60,601 bases of DNA from an uncultured Acetatifactor sp. (GTDB taxonomy: Bacteria > Bacillota > Clostridia > Lachnospirales > Lachnospiraceae), in the NCBI GenBank assembly GCA_947595925.1, contig CANQEV010000013.1, forward strand, positions 1 to 60,601. Reading direction: 5' to 3'. Numbering within the stretch: position 1 is the stretch's first letter; each line of letters starts with the position of its first letter. The notes under the pieces are model-generated. The model saw only the letters and a program-made list of their open reading frames with translations. It ran no database searches and had not been told where the DNA came from. Below are positions 25,339 to 33,677 of this stretch, in pieces. The position numbers and the translations under genes were made by a program.

Positions 25339-26856
25339 CTAAAAGAAATCGTAATAATCCTCTATGTAACCGTCCGCAAAGGCTTTTTTCTCTTCCCGGG
25401 AATCCGCGGAGTACTCGTCCTCCACCGCGCAGACGGTCATGCCGGCCGCCCTGCCCGCCATCAGTCCCGGCAGGATGTCCTCAAAGACCAGGCAGTCCTC
25501 CGGAGCCACGTTAAGCTCCGCGCAGACCGCCAGATAAATGTCCGGCGCGGGCTTTCCGTTCAGGACTTCGCTGCCCGTCCTGATACAGGAGAACATCTCT
25601 TTCAGGCGGTGTACCCGCAGGATATTTTCCACCAGTTCCCGGGAGTTGCTGGTGGCGATCCCCAGGCGGATGCCCTGTCTCACGCATCCCTCCAGGAAAT
25701 CCGGGATTCCGCATTTTAACGGAACCTCCCTCTCGTACTTTTCCCAGGCCATCCGGTTCCAAGTCTCTTTCATCTGGTCAATGTCATCCGAAATCTCGTA
25801 GTTTTCCTTAAAATAGAAGGCGGTCTGATGAAAGCTCATGCCCTCGATCTTTCTCTGCAGCGCCTTGTGATCCTCCAGGGGAATCCCGAATTTTCCAAGA
25901 TACTCCCTGTCGATGTCCGCCCAAAGCCACATGGAATCCACCAAGGACCCGTCCAGGTCAAAGATGACAGCTTTTTTCCCGCGGATCAAAGCTTTCTTAT
26001 CCCGCTCCCTCTCCGCCGAAGCGCGCAGGCTCTCCAGTTCCTTGGGCGTGAGCGCCCGGTACTCCCCGGGGGCCAGGGAGGGATCCAAATTCAGTGCGCC
26101 GAAGCGGATCCTTTTTAAGTACAAAACCTCGTTTCCTATAGCATGGAGCATCCGCTTCACCTGATGGAATTTTCCCTCCCGGATCGTCAGGTGGATCCAG
26201 ACGCCCTCCTCCCGGAACGAAGACCCCTCTCCTGCTTCCAGGGAAGGCGTGCTCGGGTTTTCGAACGAACTTCCTTCTCCTGCTTCCGGGGAAGGCGTAC
26301 CCTGGTTTTCTTGAATGCCTCCCCCTGGCCCTGCTCCTTCCGGGCCCTCTCTCAGCACCGTCACATGGGCCGGCAGGGTGACGCCGTCCTCTCCCAGATC
26401 GATGCCGTTCTCCAGTCGCAGGATGTCTTCCGGACTGAGCTCATGGGCGATCCGGACAAGGTAGGTCTTGGAGACATGGTGTTTCGGGGAGAGAAGCCGG
26501 TGGGAAAGCTCTCCGTCGTTCGTGAGGAAAAGAAACCCCTCCGCATCCTTGTCCAGTCTCCCGGCAGGGGAGAGATCCCGCCTGTGGTCCGCCGGGAGCA
26601 GGTCCAGCGCCGTCTTCTCCTTCCCGTCCCTGGTTGCGGAGAGAACGCCCGCAGGCTTGTTCATCATATAATACTCATATTTTTGATAGCGCAGGACATT
26701 TCCCTGAAAGGCGACCTGATCCTCGTCCTCCCGGATCCGGGTTTCCGGTTTCGTGACGGTCTTCCCGTTCACCGTGACAAGCCCCTGGCCAAGCAGCTTT
26801 TTTACCTGGCTTCGGCTTCCCATATTCATTTCCGTGAGAAATCTGTCCAAACGCAT
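25339..26856 (-). CDS. RsuA-type pseudouridine synthase fused to a HAD phosphatase
   Basis: A 505-residue fusion. Residues 1-55 are an S4 domain (MRLDRFLTEMNMGSR), and about 60-285 an RsuA-type pseudouridine synthase with GRLDKDAEGFLFLTNDG (catalytic Asp) and EGKFHQVKRML. A loop of about 50 residues rich in Pro, Gly, Glu and Ser interrupts this domain and contains a 16-residue repeat. From about residue 290 a HAD hydrolase of the beta-phosphoglucomutase subtype follows, with motif I FDLDGSLVDS, motif II ATSNS, the motif III Lys in GKPAPDIY and motif IV VFEDILPG. The start at 26856 follows GGAG. The HAD part might dephosphorylate sugar or nucleotide phosphates; why it is joined to an rRNA enzyme is unknown. 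Confidence 0.9.
   Translation of the reverse strand: MRLDRFLTEMNMGSRSQVKKLLGQGLVTVNGKTVTKPETRIREDEDQVAFQGNVLRYQKYEYYMMNKPAGVLSATRDGKEKTALDLLPADHRRDLSPAGRLDKDAEGFLFLTNDGELSHRLLSPKHHVSKTYLVRIAHELSPEDILRLENGIDLGEDGVTLPAHVTVLREGPEGAGPGGGIQENQGTPSPEAGEGSSFENPSTPSLEAGEGSSFREEGVWIHLTIREGKFHQVKRMLHAIGNEVLYLKRIRFGALNLDPSLAPGEYRALTPKELESLRASAERERDKKALIRGKKAVIFDLDGSLVDSMWLWADIDREYLGKFGIPLEDHKALQRKIEGMSFHQTAFYFKENYEISDDIDQMKETWNRMAWEKYEREVPLKCGIPDFLEGCVRQGIRLGIATSNSRELVENILRVHRLKEMFSCIRTGSEVLNGKPAPDIYLAVCAELNVAPEDCLVFEDILPGLMAGRAAGMTVCAVEDEYSADSREEKKAFADGYIEDYYDFF
26231..26326 (-). repeat. Two 48-bp in-frame tandem repeats in the RsuA-HAD gene
   Basis: Two imperfect 48-bp copies (26231-26278 and 26279-26326) both begin CCTGCTTCC on the plus strand and encode the EAGEGSSF unit twice within a loop of the pseudouridine synthase domain. 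Confidence 0.85.
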
Positions 26857-26921
26857 GAATGACTCCGTCCTATGTGGAATATATTTACTGTGAAAATCTG
26901 CCAAACGGTCTAGGAAAAACC

Positions 26922-27833
26922 ATGTTCTATATCCTTTTGTTTCTCTGTTTTACCGTCGGCATCCTCACCAGGTCCCAGATCAGCGTGCACTACGCTTCCC
27001 TGGGACTGAAACTCTGGTTTGAAAACATGATCCCCGCCTTACTGCCATTTATGATCCTGTCCGGCGTCATGGTGCGGAAAGGGATGGCCGGGAAATTCGC
27101 CTCCATCCTTCATCCCCTGCTGGGAAGACCTCTGAACGCCTCCAGGGCGGACTGTTACGTGATCTTCGTGGGATTCCTCTGCGGGTTTCCCATGGGGGCG
27201 AAGACGGCGGCGGAACTCTATGGGAGAGGGGAACTGACAAAAAAAGAGGCGCTCTGGCTCCTGGCCTTCTGCAACAATATCGGCCCGGTCTATTTCTGCA
27301 GCTTTGTCATCCCCACGCTGCACATCCAAAGGCCCCTGCCCTGTCTCTGCATCCTGTACGGCCTTCCACTTCTTTACGGCGCAGTCCTAAGATATACGAT
27401 CTACCGCGAAGATAAGACCGCCGCCGCGGCCTGCACGGCACCCCCGATTTCCCCGTCCATTCTGGAAGCGGTGGAACAGTCTATCTACAGCGCCGTCCAA
27501 AGCATGCTGATGCTGGGCGGCTATATGATCCTCTTCTGTCTGATGAATCTTCTGCCCCATATCTTAAAGGGCGGCCCGATGCCACTCCTTGGTCCCTTTC
27601 TGGAGATCACCTCCGGGATCCAGGCCATGGAGGGGAAAATGCCCGTCTACTGCCTTGTCCTTTTGGCTTTTGGAGGATTGTCCTGTCTGGCGCAGACATA
27701 CAGTTCCCTGAAGGGAACGGACCTCACGGAACACATCGGCGAATACTTTCTGCACAAATTAGCGCTGACCGGCCTCACCGCCCTCTGTTATCTGGCCTGG
27801 TATCTGTTGTCCCCGGGCGGAGCCTTTCTGTAA
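26922..27833 (+). CDS. YlbJ-like integral membrane protein (nucleoside-recognition family)
   Basis: A 303-residue protein with about seven to eight membrane helices. The motifs SLGLKLWFENMIPALLPFMI, GFLCGFPMGAKTAAELY and LLAFCNNIGPVYFCSF match the sporulation integral membrane protein YlbJ/SpoVV-like group within the nucleoside-recognition (Gate) superfamily; some members carry dipicolinic acid or other small solutes. An upstream in-frame ATG exists at 26859, but ATG 26922 follows AGGAAA and begins the first helix. It diverges from the RsuA-HAD gene and converges on the amidase. Confidence 0.75.
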   Translation: MFYILLFLCFTVGILTRSQISVHYASLGLKLWFENMIPALLPFMILSGVMVRKGMAGKFASILHPLLGRPLNASRADCYVIFVGFLCGFPMGAKTAAELYGRGELTKKEALWLLAFCNNIGPVYFCSFVIPTLHIQRPLPCLCILYGLPLLYGAVLRYTIYREDKTAAAACTAPPISPSILEAVEQSIYSAVQSMLMLGGYMILFCLMNLLPHILKGGPMPLLGPFLEITSGIQAMEGKMPVYCLVLLAFGGLSCLAQTYSSLKGTDLTEHIGEYFLHKLALTGLTALCYLAWYLLSPGGAFL

Positions 27834-27877
27834 CGGCGCATGACACAAGGCCGGCTGAAACAAAGGCGCGGAAGCGG

Positions 27878-29248
27878 TTACCGCGTCTGTCCGGAATGAC
27901 CGCCTCCGGAAAAGAGATACAGGATCAGCAGGATCATAAAGATCAGAAACACCACAGGAATCAGGTATCTAAGCACAGAGAGCACATCCTCCACAGCGGA
28001 TGATTTTTCTGACAGCGGGGTGCCCGCCGGTACCAGGAGGGGAGTTCCGTCCTGCATTTCAGCATCCTCCGAAGGGTCCGTGCCTTCAATAGCGAGCTCC
28101 CCCTGACCCTGTCCGCTGCCTTCTTCCTGGCTCTCCGCCCCGTCAAATGCCTGGGTAAAGTGCAGAACGTTGCTTTCTGTAAAGAGATCATAGGCATTGT
28201 AAGCCCGGACACAGATGTCCGGGGTCACCCCGTCAGGAATCTCCAGTTCCAAAAGAAATCCTTCCTCATACACCCCCGTCAGGATATCCCCTACCGGCCA
28301 GGCCTGCAGTTTAGAAACAGTTTTCCCTCCGTCCAGGCTGTAGGTGTAATAGATGAGATTGGAGTCTTTGTCGGAAGCGTTCACAAAAAGCAGAACTCTT
28401 CCCTCCGAATAGAACGCTTCGTCGAGTTCGATGGTGCAGGCCTCCGGCGGCGTATCATCATATTTTGCCCGGGGCACCATTTCTGTCAGCGAGACATCGG
28501 GAAGCGTTGTCGGATAATCCGAATAATCCACTCCCAGGGAATCGCTCTTCAGTCCAAAATACTTTGCAACCGCATGGGCATCCGAGATGCCGAAGGCGCG
28601 CTGGTCCTCCTCCGTGTCACAGTGCAGGGCGTCCTCCGCCTGATCCACATGACAGTGCTCCACGATCACGGCGGGAACTCCAAGCGCCACAGACTCCCGG
28701 ATCACCCCGTAGTAATCCTTTCCCTTGCTGTCCACCCTCGTCTTAATGCCGCGCAGATGCATTCCAAGATCCCGAAGCTGGCGCATCACCACCGTCGCAA
28801 ACTGATATCCGTAGGCGTGATATTCCGGCTCCAGGGAAATCCAGACTTCGGAGCCGAAGGAAGCATGGCTTTCAGAAGCATTATAATGAATGCTGACCAG
28901 AAGGTCCGCGTCCTTTTCCGCCGCGAACTCCGCCCTTTCTTTTAAGGTGAGATCTTCATCTTCCGTCCGGGCGAGATACACCTCAACCCCCTCAAAGCGG
29001 CTGAGTTCGTCATACATGGCAAGCGCCGTGGTCATGGTCAGATCTTTTTCCATATAGGCGGCGTTCTGTGTGGTCCCAAGATTTTCCCCGCCGTGTCCGG
29101 GATCGATCACGACGACCACCTTATCCCCCGGCTCCTGGGCTCTCCCGGCGGCATGCACCGGAACCGAAGCCATGAAGAGAAGGAACAAAAGAACCAATGT
29201 CATAAAAATGCAGGATTTCTTTACAGGCGCTGCGTGCAAAGTCCACAT
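27878..29248 (-). CDS. Membrane-anchored N-acetylmuramoyl-L-alanine amidase
   Basis: A 456-residue cell-wall hydrolase. A signal peptide (about 1-33, ending VHAA) leads to an Amidase_3 domain (about 44-235) with zinc ligands in DPGHGG and SIHYNA and the catalytic Glu in VEHCHVDQ. A beta-rich domain follows (about 260-370: SLDGGKTVSK, LELEIPDGV), then an acidic, Gly/Ser linker and a C-terminal membrane helix (LIPVVFLIFMILLILYLF) with a short basic tail. It should be tethered to the outer face of the cytoplasmic membrane and cleave peptidoglycan stems. AAGGAG lies ten bases before the ATG. Expected roles are cell separation or sporulation. Confidence 0.9.
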   Translation of the reverse strand: MWTLHAAPVKKSCIFMTLVLLFLLFMASVPVHAAGRAQEPGDKVVVVIDPGHGGENLGTTQNAAYMEKDLTMTTALAMYDELSRFEGVEVYLARTEDEDLTLKERAEFAAEKDADLLVSIHYNASESHASFGSEVWISLEPEYHAYGYQFATVVMRQLRDLGMHLRGIKTRVDSKGKDYYGVIRESVALGVPAVIVEHCHVDQAEDALHCDTEEDQRAFGISDAHAVAKYFGLKSDSLGVDYSDYPTTLPDVSLTEMVPRAKYDDTPPEACTIELDEAFYSEGRVLLFVNASDKDSNLIYYTYSLDGGKTVSKLQAWPVGDILTGVYEEGFLLELEIPDGVTPDICVRAYNAYDLFTESNVLHFTQAFDGAESQEEGSGQGQGELAIEGTDPSEDAEMQDGTPLLVPAGTPLSEKSSAVEDVLSVLRYLIPVVFLIFMILLILYLFSGGGHSGQTR

Positions 29249-29284
29249 ACCAAAATCACTCCTTAAAGATTGGATAATTACAGA

Positions 29285-29315
29285 TAAACCAGCTTTCTGG
29301 CAGAAAACTGGTTTA
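29285..29315 (-). terminator. Hairpin between the amidase and coiled-coil genes
   Basis: Stem TAAACCAG (29285-29292) with CTGGTTTA (29308-29315). The minus-strand tail is only weakly T-rich, so it may end transcription of the coiled-coil gene or be part of the amidase leader. Confidence 0.35.
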
Positions 29316-29359
29316 ACAAAAGTATCTTATCTATCTTCTCATGCGTAACCATGTCTTTT

Positions 29360-30022
29360 TCAGGCGTCCTCTTCCTCGGGGATCTCCTCAATTTCCGAAA
29401 GAGACTGCTCCTCCGGATGAAGCTGCTGGATATTCCCTTCGATCAGCCTGTGGTATTCATCCAGGGAAGAATAAAGTTTCTGATAACTTTCCTCGCTGGC
29501 CTGCATACACCTGTTGAAATTGCCGACAAAGCTCTCCTGGGCGGAGCCGATGATTTTATTCAGATGCGTCAGGACTTCCTCCATATATTGATTGGCGGCG
29601 TCCTTTAAGGCGTTCGCCTCCATGGTGGCGTTGTCTATGATCCCCTGGGCCTTGTTCATCGCCATATTGACAAATTCATCCGCACGGGCCTGGGCGCGCT
29701 GCATGATCTCATGCTCGCTGATCATCTGATTATGTTCCGCGGTTGCCTGATCCAGCAGATCCTTCGCCTGCTGTTCCGCCTCTGCCTTCATATTTTCCGC
29801 GCGGGATACCGCATCCGCAAGGATCGCCTCCTTATTGGCGATGATCTTCTGGTACTGCTTTACCTCTTCCGGCACACCGCGGCGAAGGGTCTGCATGTAG
29901 GTGTCCATATCTTCCTTGTTGACGATGATCTCCGTGCTGGAAAAAGCCCTGAACTTGCAGTTGCTGAGATAATCTTCAACCTGGTCGATGATCTGCTCCA
30001 TTTTCTTTATGCTGTTGCTCAT
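29360..30022 (-). CDS. Coiled-coil protein resembling V-ATPase subunit H / DivIVA-like
   Basis: A 220-residue, mostly helical protein. The helix from about 60 to 160 is rich in Ala, Glu, Lys and Gln (RAENMKAEAEQQAKDLLDQA) like ATP-synthase stalk or DivIVA-type coiled coils, and the tail is acidic (EEIPEEEDA). In Lachnospiraceae such proteins next to coaD are usually labelled as vacuolar ATPase subunit H-like, but no V-ATPase genes are here, so a cell-envelope scaffold role is more likely. It starts six bases after the coaD stop, so it belongs to the rsmD-coaD unit. Confidence 0.65.
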   Translation of the reverse strand: MSNSIKKMEQIIDQVEDYLSNCKFRAFSSTEIIVNKEDMDTYMQTLRRGVPEEVKQYQKIIANKEAILADAVSRAENMKAEAEQQAKDLLDQATAEHNQMISEHEIMQRAQARADEFVNMAMNKAQGIIDNATMEANALKDAANQYMEEVLTHLNKIIGSAQESFVGNFNRCMQASEESYQKLYSSLDEYHRLIEGNIQQLHPEEQSLSEIEEIPEEEDA

Positions 30023-30028
30023 TTGTCC

Positions 30029-30517
30029 TTACGCCTTTCTATGATATTTTTCGTATATTAATTTCGCGACAAAATCCGGAACGCAGGGACTCACGTCTCC
30101 GCCGAAGTAGGCGATTTCCTTCACGCCGGAGGAACTCAGGTAGGCATACTCCAGGCTGGTCGTGAGGAACACGGTATCCAGCGCCTCGTTGGACAGCTGC
30201 CGGTTCGTCTGGGCAAGCTGCAGTTCATACTCAAAATCCGTAACCGCCCGCAGGCCCCTGACCGCCACATGGATATCCCGGCTGGCGGCATAGTTGATGA
30301 GAAGCCCGCTGAAGCTGTCCACCTGCACGTTCGGAAGATCCTTCGTTGCCTCCTTTATAATGTTAACACGTTCTTCCACAGAAAACAACGGAGATTTTTC
30401 TTTATTGTTCAGAACGCTCACGATGAGTTCGTCAAACATTTTTGACGCTCTTTTGATCACATCCAGGTGTCCCAGGGTCATGGGATCGAAGCTCCCCGGA
30501 TACACAGCTTTTTTCAT
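30029..30517 (-). CDS. coaD: Phosphopantetheine adenylyltransferase
   Basis: A 162-residue enzyme for the penultimate step of coenzyme A synthesis. Nucleotidyltransferase motifs are intact: [16 protein letters not shown] (HxGH-type) and the C-terminal [13 protein letters not shown] containing the second signature. The start at 30517 follows GGGAGGAAAAT and overlaps the rsmD stop by four bases (ATGA); rsmD-coaD is a standard pair. Confidence 0.97.
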   Translation of the reverse strand: MKKAVYPGSFDPMTLGHLDVIKRASKMFDELIVSVLNNKEKSPLFSVEERVNIIKEATKDLPNVQVDSFSGLLINYAASRDIHVAVRGLRAVTDFEYELQLAQTNRQLSNEALDTVFLTTSLEYAYLSSSGVKEIAYFGGDVSPCVPDFVAKLIYEKYHRKA

Positions 30518-31071
30518 ATATTTTCCTCCCTGCACAGAAACACATGCTTGTTCGTCTTGTATTTTTTCTCTCTCCGGACGGAATAACCGAGTTCCTTCAC
30601 GTAAGAAAAGTCGGCGTTCCGTTTTTCCTCCACGATGATCAGCGTCTCGGAATCGATATAAGGCATTTCCCGGAGCGCCTCCAGCACCCTGCGGTCCTGT
30701 CCCTCGCCGTAAGGCGGATCCAGAAAGACGATATCCACATGGCTCTCCCGGATGAAAGACAGCCCGGCCACGGCGTCCTGCTTCAGAACGACCGCCTTTT
30801 CCGTAAATTTCGTGAACTCGATGTTCCGCTGGATGCAGGATATCGCCGCAGGAGCGTTCTCGATAAAATACGCTTTCCGGGCGCCTCGGCTCAATGCCTC
30901 GATGCCGATGCCGCCGCTCCCGGAAAACAGGTCCAGGAACACGCTTCCGGGGACGTCGTTCTGCAGAATGTTAAACAGCGTTTCTTTGATTCTGTCCGTT
31001 GTGGGTCTGGTGTCCATCCCCTCCGGAGCCTTCAGGGGCAGGCTCCGGGCAATTCCGGCGATCACTCTCAT
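30514..31071 (-). CDS. rsmD: 16S rRNA (guanine(966)-N2)-methyltransferase
   Basis: A 185-residue SAM-dependent methyltransferase. [17 protein letters not shown] starts the protein; the SAM site is [20 protein letters not shown], and the catalytic motif [10 protein letters not shown] is intact. The ATG at 31071 or the GTG two codons before it could be used; AAAGGAAA favours the ATG. It lies 19 bases after parC and overlaps coaD. Confidence 0.95.
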   Translation of the reverse strand: MRVIAGIARSLPLKAPEGMDTRPTTDRIKETLFNILQNDVPGSVFLDLFSGSGGIGIEALSRGARKAYFIENAPAAISCIQRNIEFTKFTEKAVVLKQDAVAGLSFIRESHVDIVFLDPPYGEGQDRRVLEALREMPYIDSETLIIVEEKRNADFSYVKELGYSVRREKKYKTNKHVFLCREENI

Positions 31072-31090
31072 ACGCACTGATTTCCTTTCT

Positions 31091-33331
31091 TTACACCCGT
31101 ATCTTCACGCCTTTGGAATCACGGCTTCCCAGTTTGACGCTGTTCAAGACAATGGTTTTTCCCTGGTATTCTATGGCGGTTTCCACGGCGTTTCTGGTGT
31201 AATACACCGCCTCCACCTCGTCTCCGGCTCCCAGCTTCATTCCCCGCACGCCGATGGCGGTCTTTTTCTTCTCCGGGATCTGCTCGATGGGGAAACGCAG
31301 GAAATATCCGGCCTTGGATTGGAGCACGACGTTCTTCTGATCTCTCAGGGCTTCCACTCCCACCAGCTTATCGCCCTCTCCCAGCTTTGTAGCCACTACC
31401 GTCCTGCTCCGGACGTCAAACTCCCCGCCGTCCACCAGCTTTATCATGGATTGCTTTGTGGTAAAGATCAGCTGACAGAGGTTTAGATCCGTCTGGGAAG
31501 CCATGTAGACGATGCTCTCCTCCCGGGAGTCGTAATTGCTCACGTTGTCGATGGGGATCCCCTTGTCCCGGAGTTTCCCCGCGGGCAGATCCATCACCTT
31601 TACCGTGTGCATCTGGCCCTTGTCCGTAAAGAGACATACCCTTCCCACGTTTTTGCAGGTGACCACGTACCGGAACTCGCTGTCCGCAGCCTCCTTATTT
31701 CGCTCATAAGTGACGGTGTCGATGGTCTTCGCATAGCCGAAGCGGTCCATCAAGAGCACCACGTCCGTCTCCTCGAACTCCTTTTCTTTATAGACGGCCT
31801 CCTGGGCGTTCTCGATCACGGTGCGGCGCTTTCTGCCATACTCCTTCTTAAAGCCGTCCAGTTCGCTGATGATGACCTGGGCCATGGAATCCCGCCTGTC
31901 CAGGATATCCTCGTAGCGGTAGATGTTTGCCAGGGTCTCCTCGTGTTCGCTGATCAGCGCCTCCAGCTCCAGCCCGATCAGTTTATACAGCCGCATCTCC
32001 AGAATGGCGTTGGCCTGCTTTTCCGTAAAACAGAGCTGGGCGGCCATGATCCGGGACTCCCTGGTGCGGAATTTGATGCCGTCCACCTTTCCCTCCACCA
32101 GGCAGGCCTTCGCCATGGCCCGGTCCTTGGAACCCCTGAGGATCTCGATGATCAGGTCGATCACATTGCAGGCCTTGATCAGGCCCTCCTGAATTTCCTT
32201 CCTTTCCAGCTCCTTCTCCAAAAGGTTGGTATATTTCCTCGTGGCCACCTGGAATTGAAAATCCACATTGGCCTTGATGATCTGGCGCAGGCTCATGGTC
32301 TCCGGCCTGCCCTCGTGGATGGCCAGCATGTTCACACCGAAGGTGTCCTCCAGGCGGGTCTTTTTGTACAGCATGTTTACAAAGTTTTCGGCGTCCGCGT
32401 CTTTTCTGAGCTCAATGACGATGCGGATCCCCTCCTTGGAACTCTGGTTGGAGATGTCCACGATGTCCGCAGTCTTCTTGCTCTCCGCCAGCGCCGCCAC
32501 GTCCGTCAGAAACTTGGCGATATTTGCGCCGATCATGGGATAGGGGATCTCGGTGATGACCACATTGGTCTTTCCGCCCTTTGCCTTCTCAAACTCCACC
32601 TTACCCCGGATCTTGATCTTGCCCGTGCCGGTCTCGTAGATGTCTGCGAGCTCGTCCTTGTTGATCACGATGCCGCCTGTGGGGAAATCCGGCCCCTTGA
32701 TATACCGCATCAGCTCCCGGGTGGAGATATTCTCGTCGTTCAGGTAGGCTTTCATGGCGTCGATCACCTCCGCCAGGTTGTGGGGCGGGATGCTGGTCAC
32801 CATACCCACGGCGATGCCGTCCGAACCGTTCACAAGGAGGTTCGGGAACTTTACAGGGAGGACGGTGGGTTCCTTCTCCGTCTCGTCAAAGTTGGGCATG
32901 AAGTCCACCACGTCCTTGTCCAGATCCGCCAGGAACGCCTCCTGGGTCACCTTCTGAAGGCGGGCCTCCGTGTAACGCATGGCCGCCGCGCCGTCCCCCT
33001 CGATGTTGCCGAAATTTCCGTGGCCGTCGATGAGCGCCATTCCCTTCTTAAAATCCTGGCTCATGACCACCAGGGCGTCATAAATGGAACTGTCGCCGTG
33101 GGGGTGGTACTTACCCATGGTATCACCGACGATGCGGGCGCTTTTCCGGTAGGGCCGGTCAAAGCGGATCCCAAGCTCGTGCATATCATAGAGAACCCGC
33201 CTCTGCACCGGCTTTAAGCCGTCCCGCGCGTCCGGCAGGGCCCTGGCGATAATGACGCTCATGGCGTAGTCGATAAAGGCTTTCTGCATCTCCTCGGAAT
33301 ATTCGGTTTTAATGATCCTGCTGTCGTCCAT
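31091..33331 (-). CDS. parC: DNA topoisomerase IV subunit A
   Basis: A 746-residue type IIA topoisomerase subunit that cuts and rejoins DNA. The active-site Tyr is in AMRYTEARL, and the winged-helix quinolone-resistance region reads GKYHPHGDSSIYDALV, with the usual Ser and Asp, so no classic resistance substitution. The C-terminal beta-pinwheel lacks a GyrA box (QRRGGKG type), which favours ParC over GyrA. It is shorter than GyrA. The start follows AAAAGGAAA. It is separated from parE by a small membrane-protein gene in the same operon. Confidence 0.88.
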   Translation of the reverse strand: MDDSRIIKTEYSEEMQKAFIDYAMSVIIARALPDARDGLKPVQRRVLYDMHELGIRFDRPYRKSARIVGDTMGKYHPHGDSSIYDALVVMSQDFKKGMALIDGHGNFGNIEGDGAAAMRYTEARLQKVTQEAFLADLDKDVVDFMPNFDETEKEPTVLPVKFPNLLVNGSDGIAVGMVTSIPPHNLAEVIDAMKAYLNDENISTRELMRYIKGPDFPTGGIVINKDELADIYETGTGKIKIRGKVEFEKAKGGKTNVVITEIPYPMIGANIAKFLTDVAALAESKKTADIVDISNQSSKEGIRIVIELRKDADAENFVNMLYKKTRLEDTFGVNMLAIHEGRPETMSLRQIIKANVDFQFQVATRKYTNLLEKELERKEIQEGLIKACNVIDLIIEILRGSKDRAMAKACLVEGKVDGIKFRTRESRIMAAQLCFTEKQANAILEMRLYKLIGLELEALISEHEETLANIYRYEDILDRRDSMAQVIISELDGFKKEYGRKRRTVIENAQEAVYKEKEFEETDVVLLMDRFGYAKTIDTVTYERNKEAADSEFRYVVTCKNVGRVCLFTDKGQMHTVKVMDLPAGKLRDKGIPIDNVSNYDSREESIVYMASQTDLNLCQLIFTTKQSMIKLVDGGEFDVRSRTVVATKLGEGDKLVGVEALRDQKNVVLQSKAGYFLRFPIEQIPEKKKTAIGVRGMKLGAGDEVEAVYYTRNAVETAIEYQGKTIVLNSVKLGSRDSKGVKIRV

Positions 33332-33334
33332 CTT

Positions 33335-33667
33335 TTATCTTTCCTTTTCTCTTTCAGCCTCCGCGGCCTCCCTGTTTCGGCGCTCCCTGCAGACCAGTAT
33401 CACCGTCACGATGACGGAGACAAGGATCACCGCGGCGGTCACCATCAGTCCCGCAAAGGAGAGCACGATGGTTAAGACCGGCAAACCATGGCCCAGCTCA
33501 TAATACCCCTGTTCCGCGATCTGCTGCTGTCTTGACTGTTCAAAGAGCATGAGATCCAGCTCAATCCCTATGGGGAACAGCGCTATGTTCACCGCCAGCT
33601 GAATGGGCACCGCCAGCAGGAACCGGTAGGGGGATTTCTTTCTTCTTCGGGTTTCGGATCGTTTCAT
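33335..33667 (-). CDS. Small two-helix membrane protein between parE and parC
   Basis: A 110-residue protein with a basic N-terminus (KRSETRRRKK), a helix at about 17-38 and a strong helix at about 64-90 (VLTIVLSFAGLMVTAAVILV), then a basic/acidic tail (CRERRNREAAEAEREKER). Its ribosome binding site AGGAGAT overlaps the parE stop, and it ends three bases before the parC start, so it is translationally coupled within the topoisomerase IV operon. Family not recognised. Confidence 0.7.
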   Translation of the reverse strand: MKRSETRRRKKSPYRFLLAVPIQLAVNIALFPIGIELDLMLFEQSRQQQIAEQGYYELGHGLPVLTIVLSFAGLMVTAAVILVSVIVTVILVCRERRNREAAEAEREKER

Positions 33668-33677
33668 GGCGTATCTC

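Noticed and set aside
31607-33217. Long plus-strand ORF of 536 codons
   Set aside because: It is the antisense of parC with a composition mirroring it; no ribosome binding site or protein motif.
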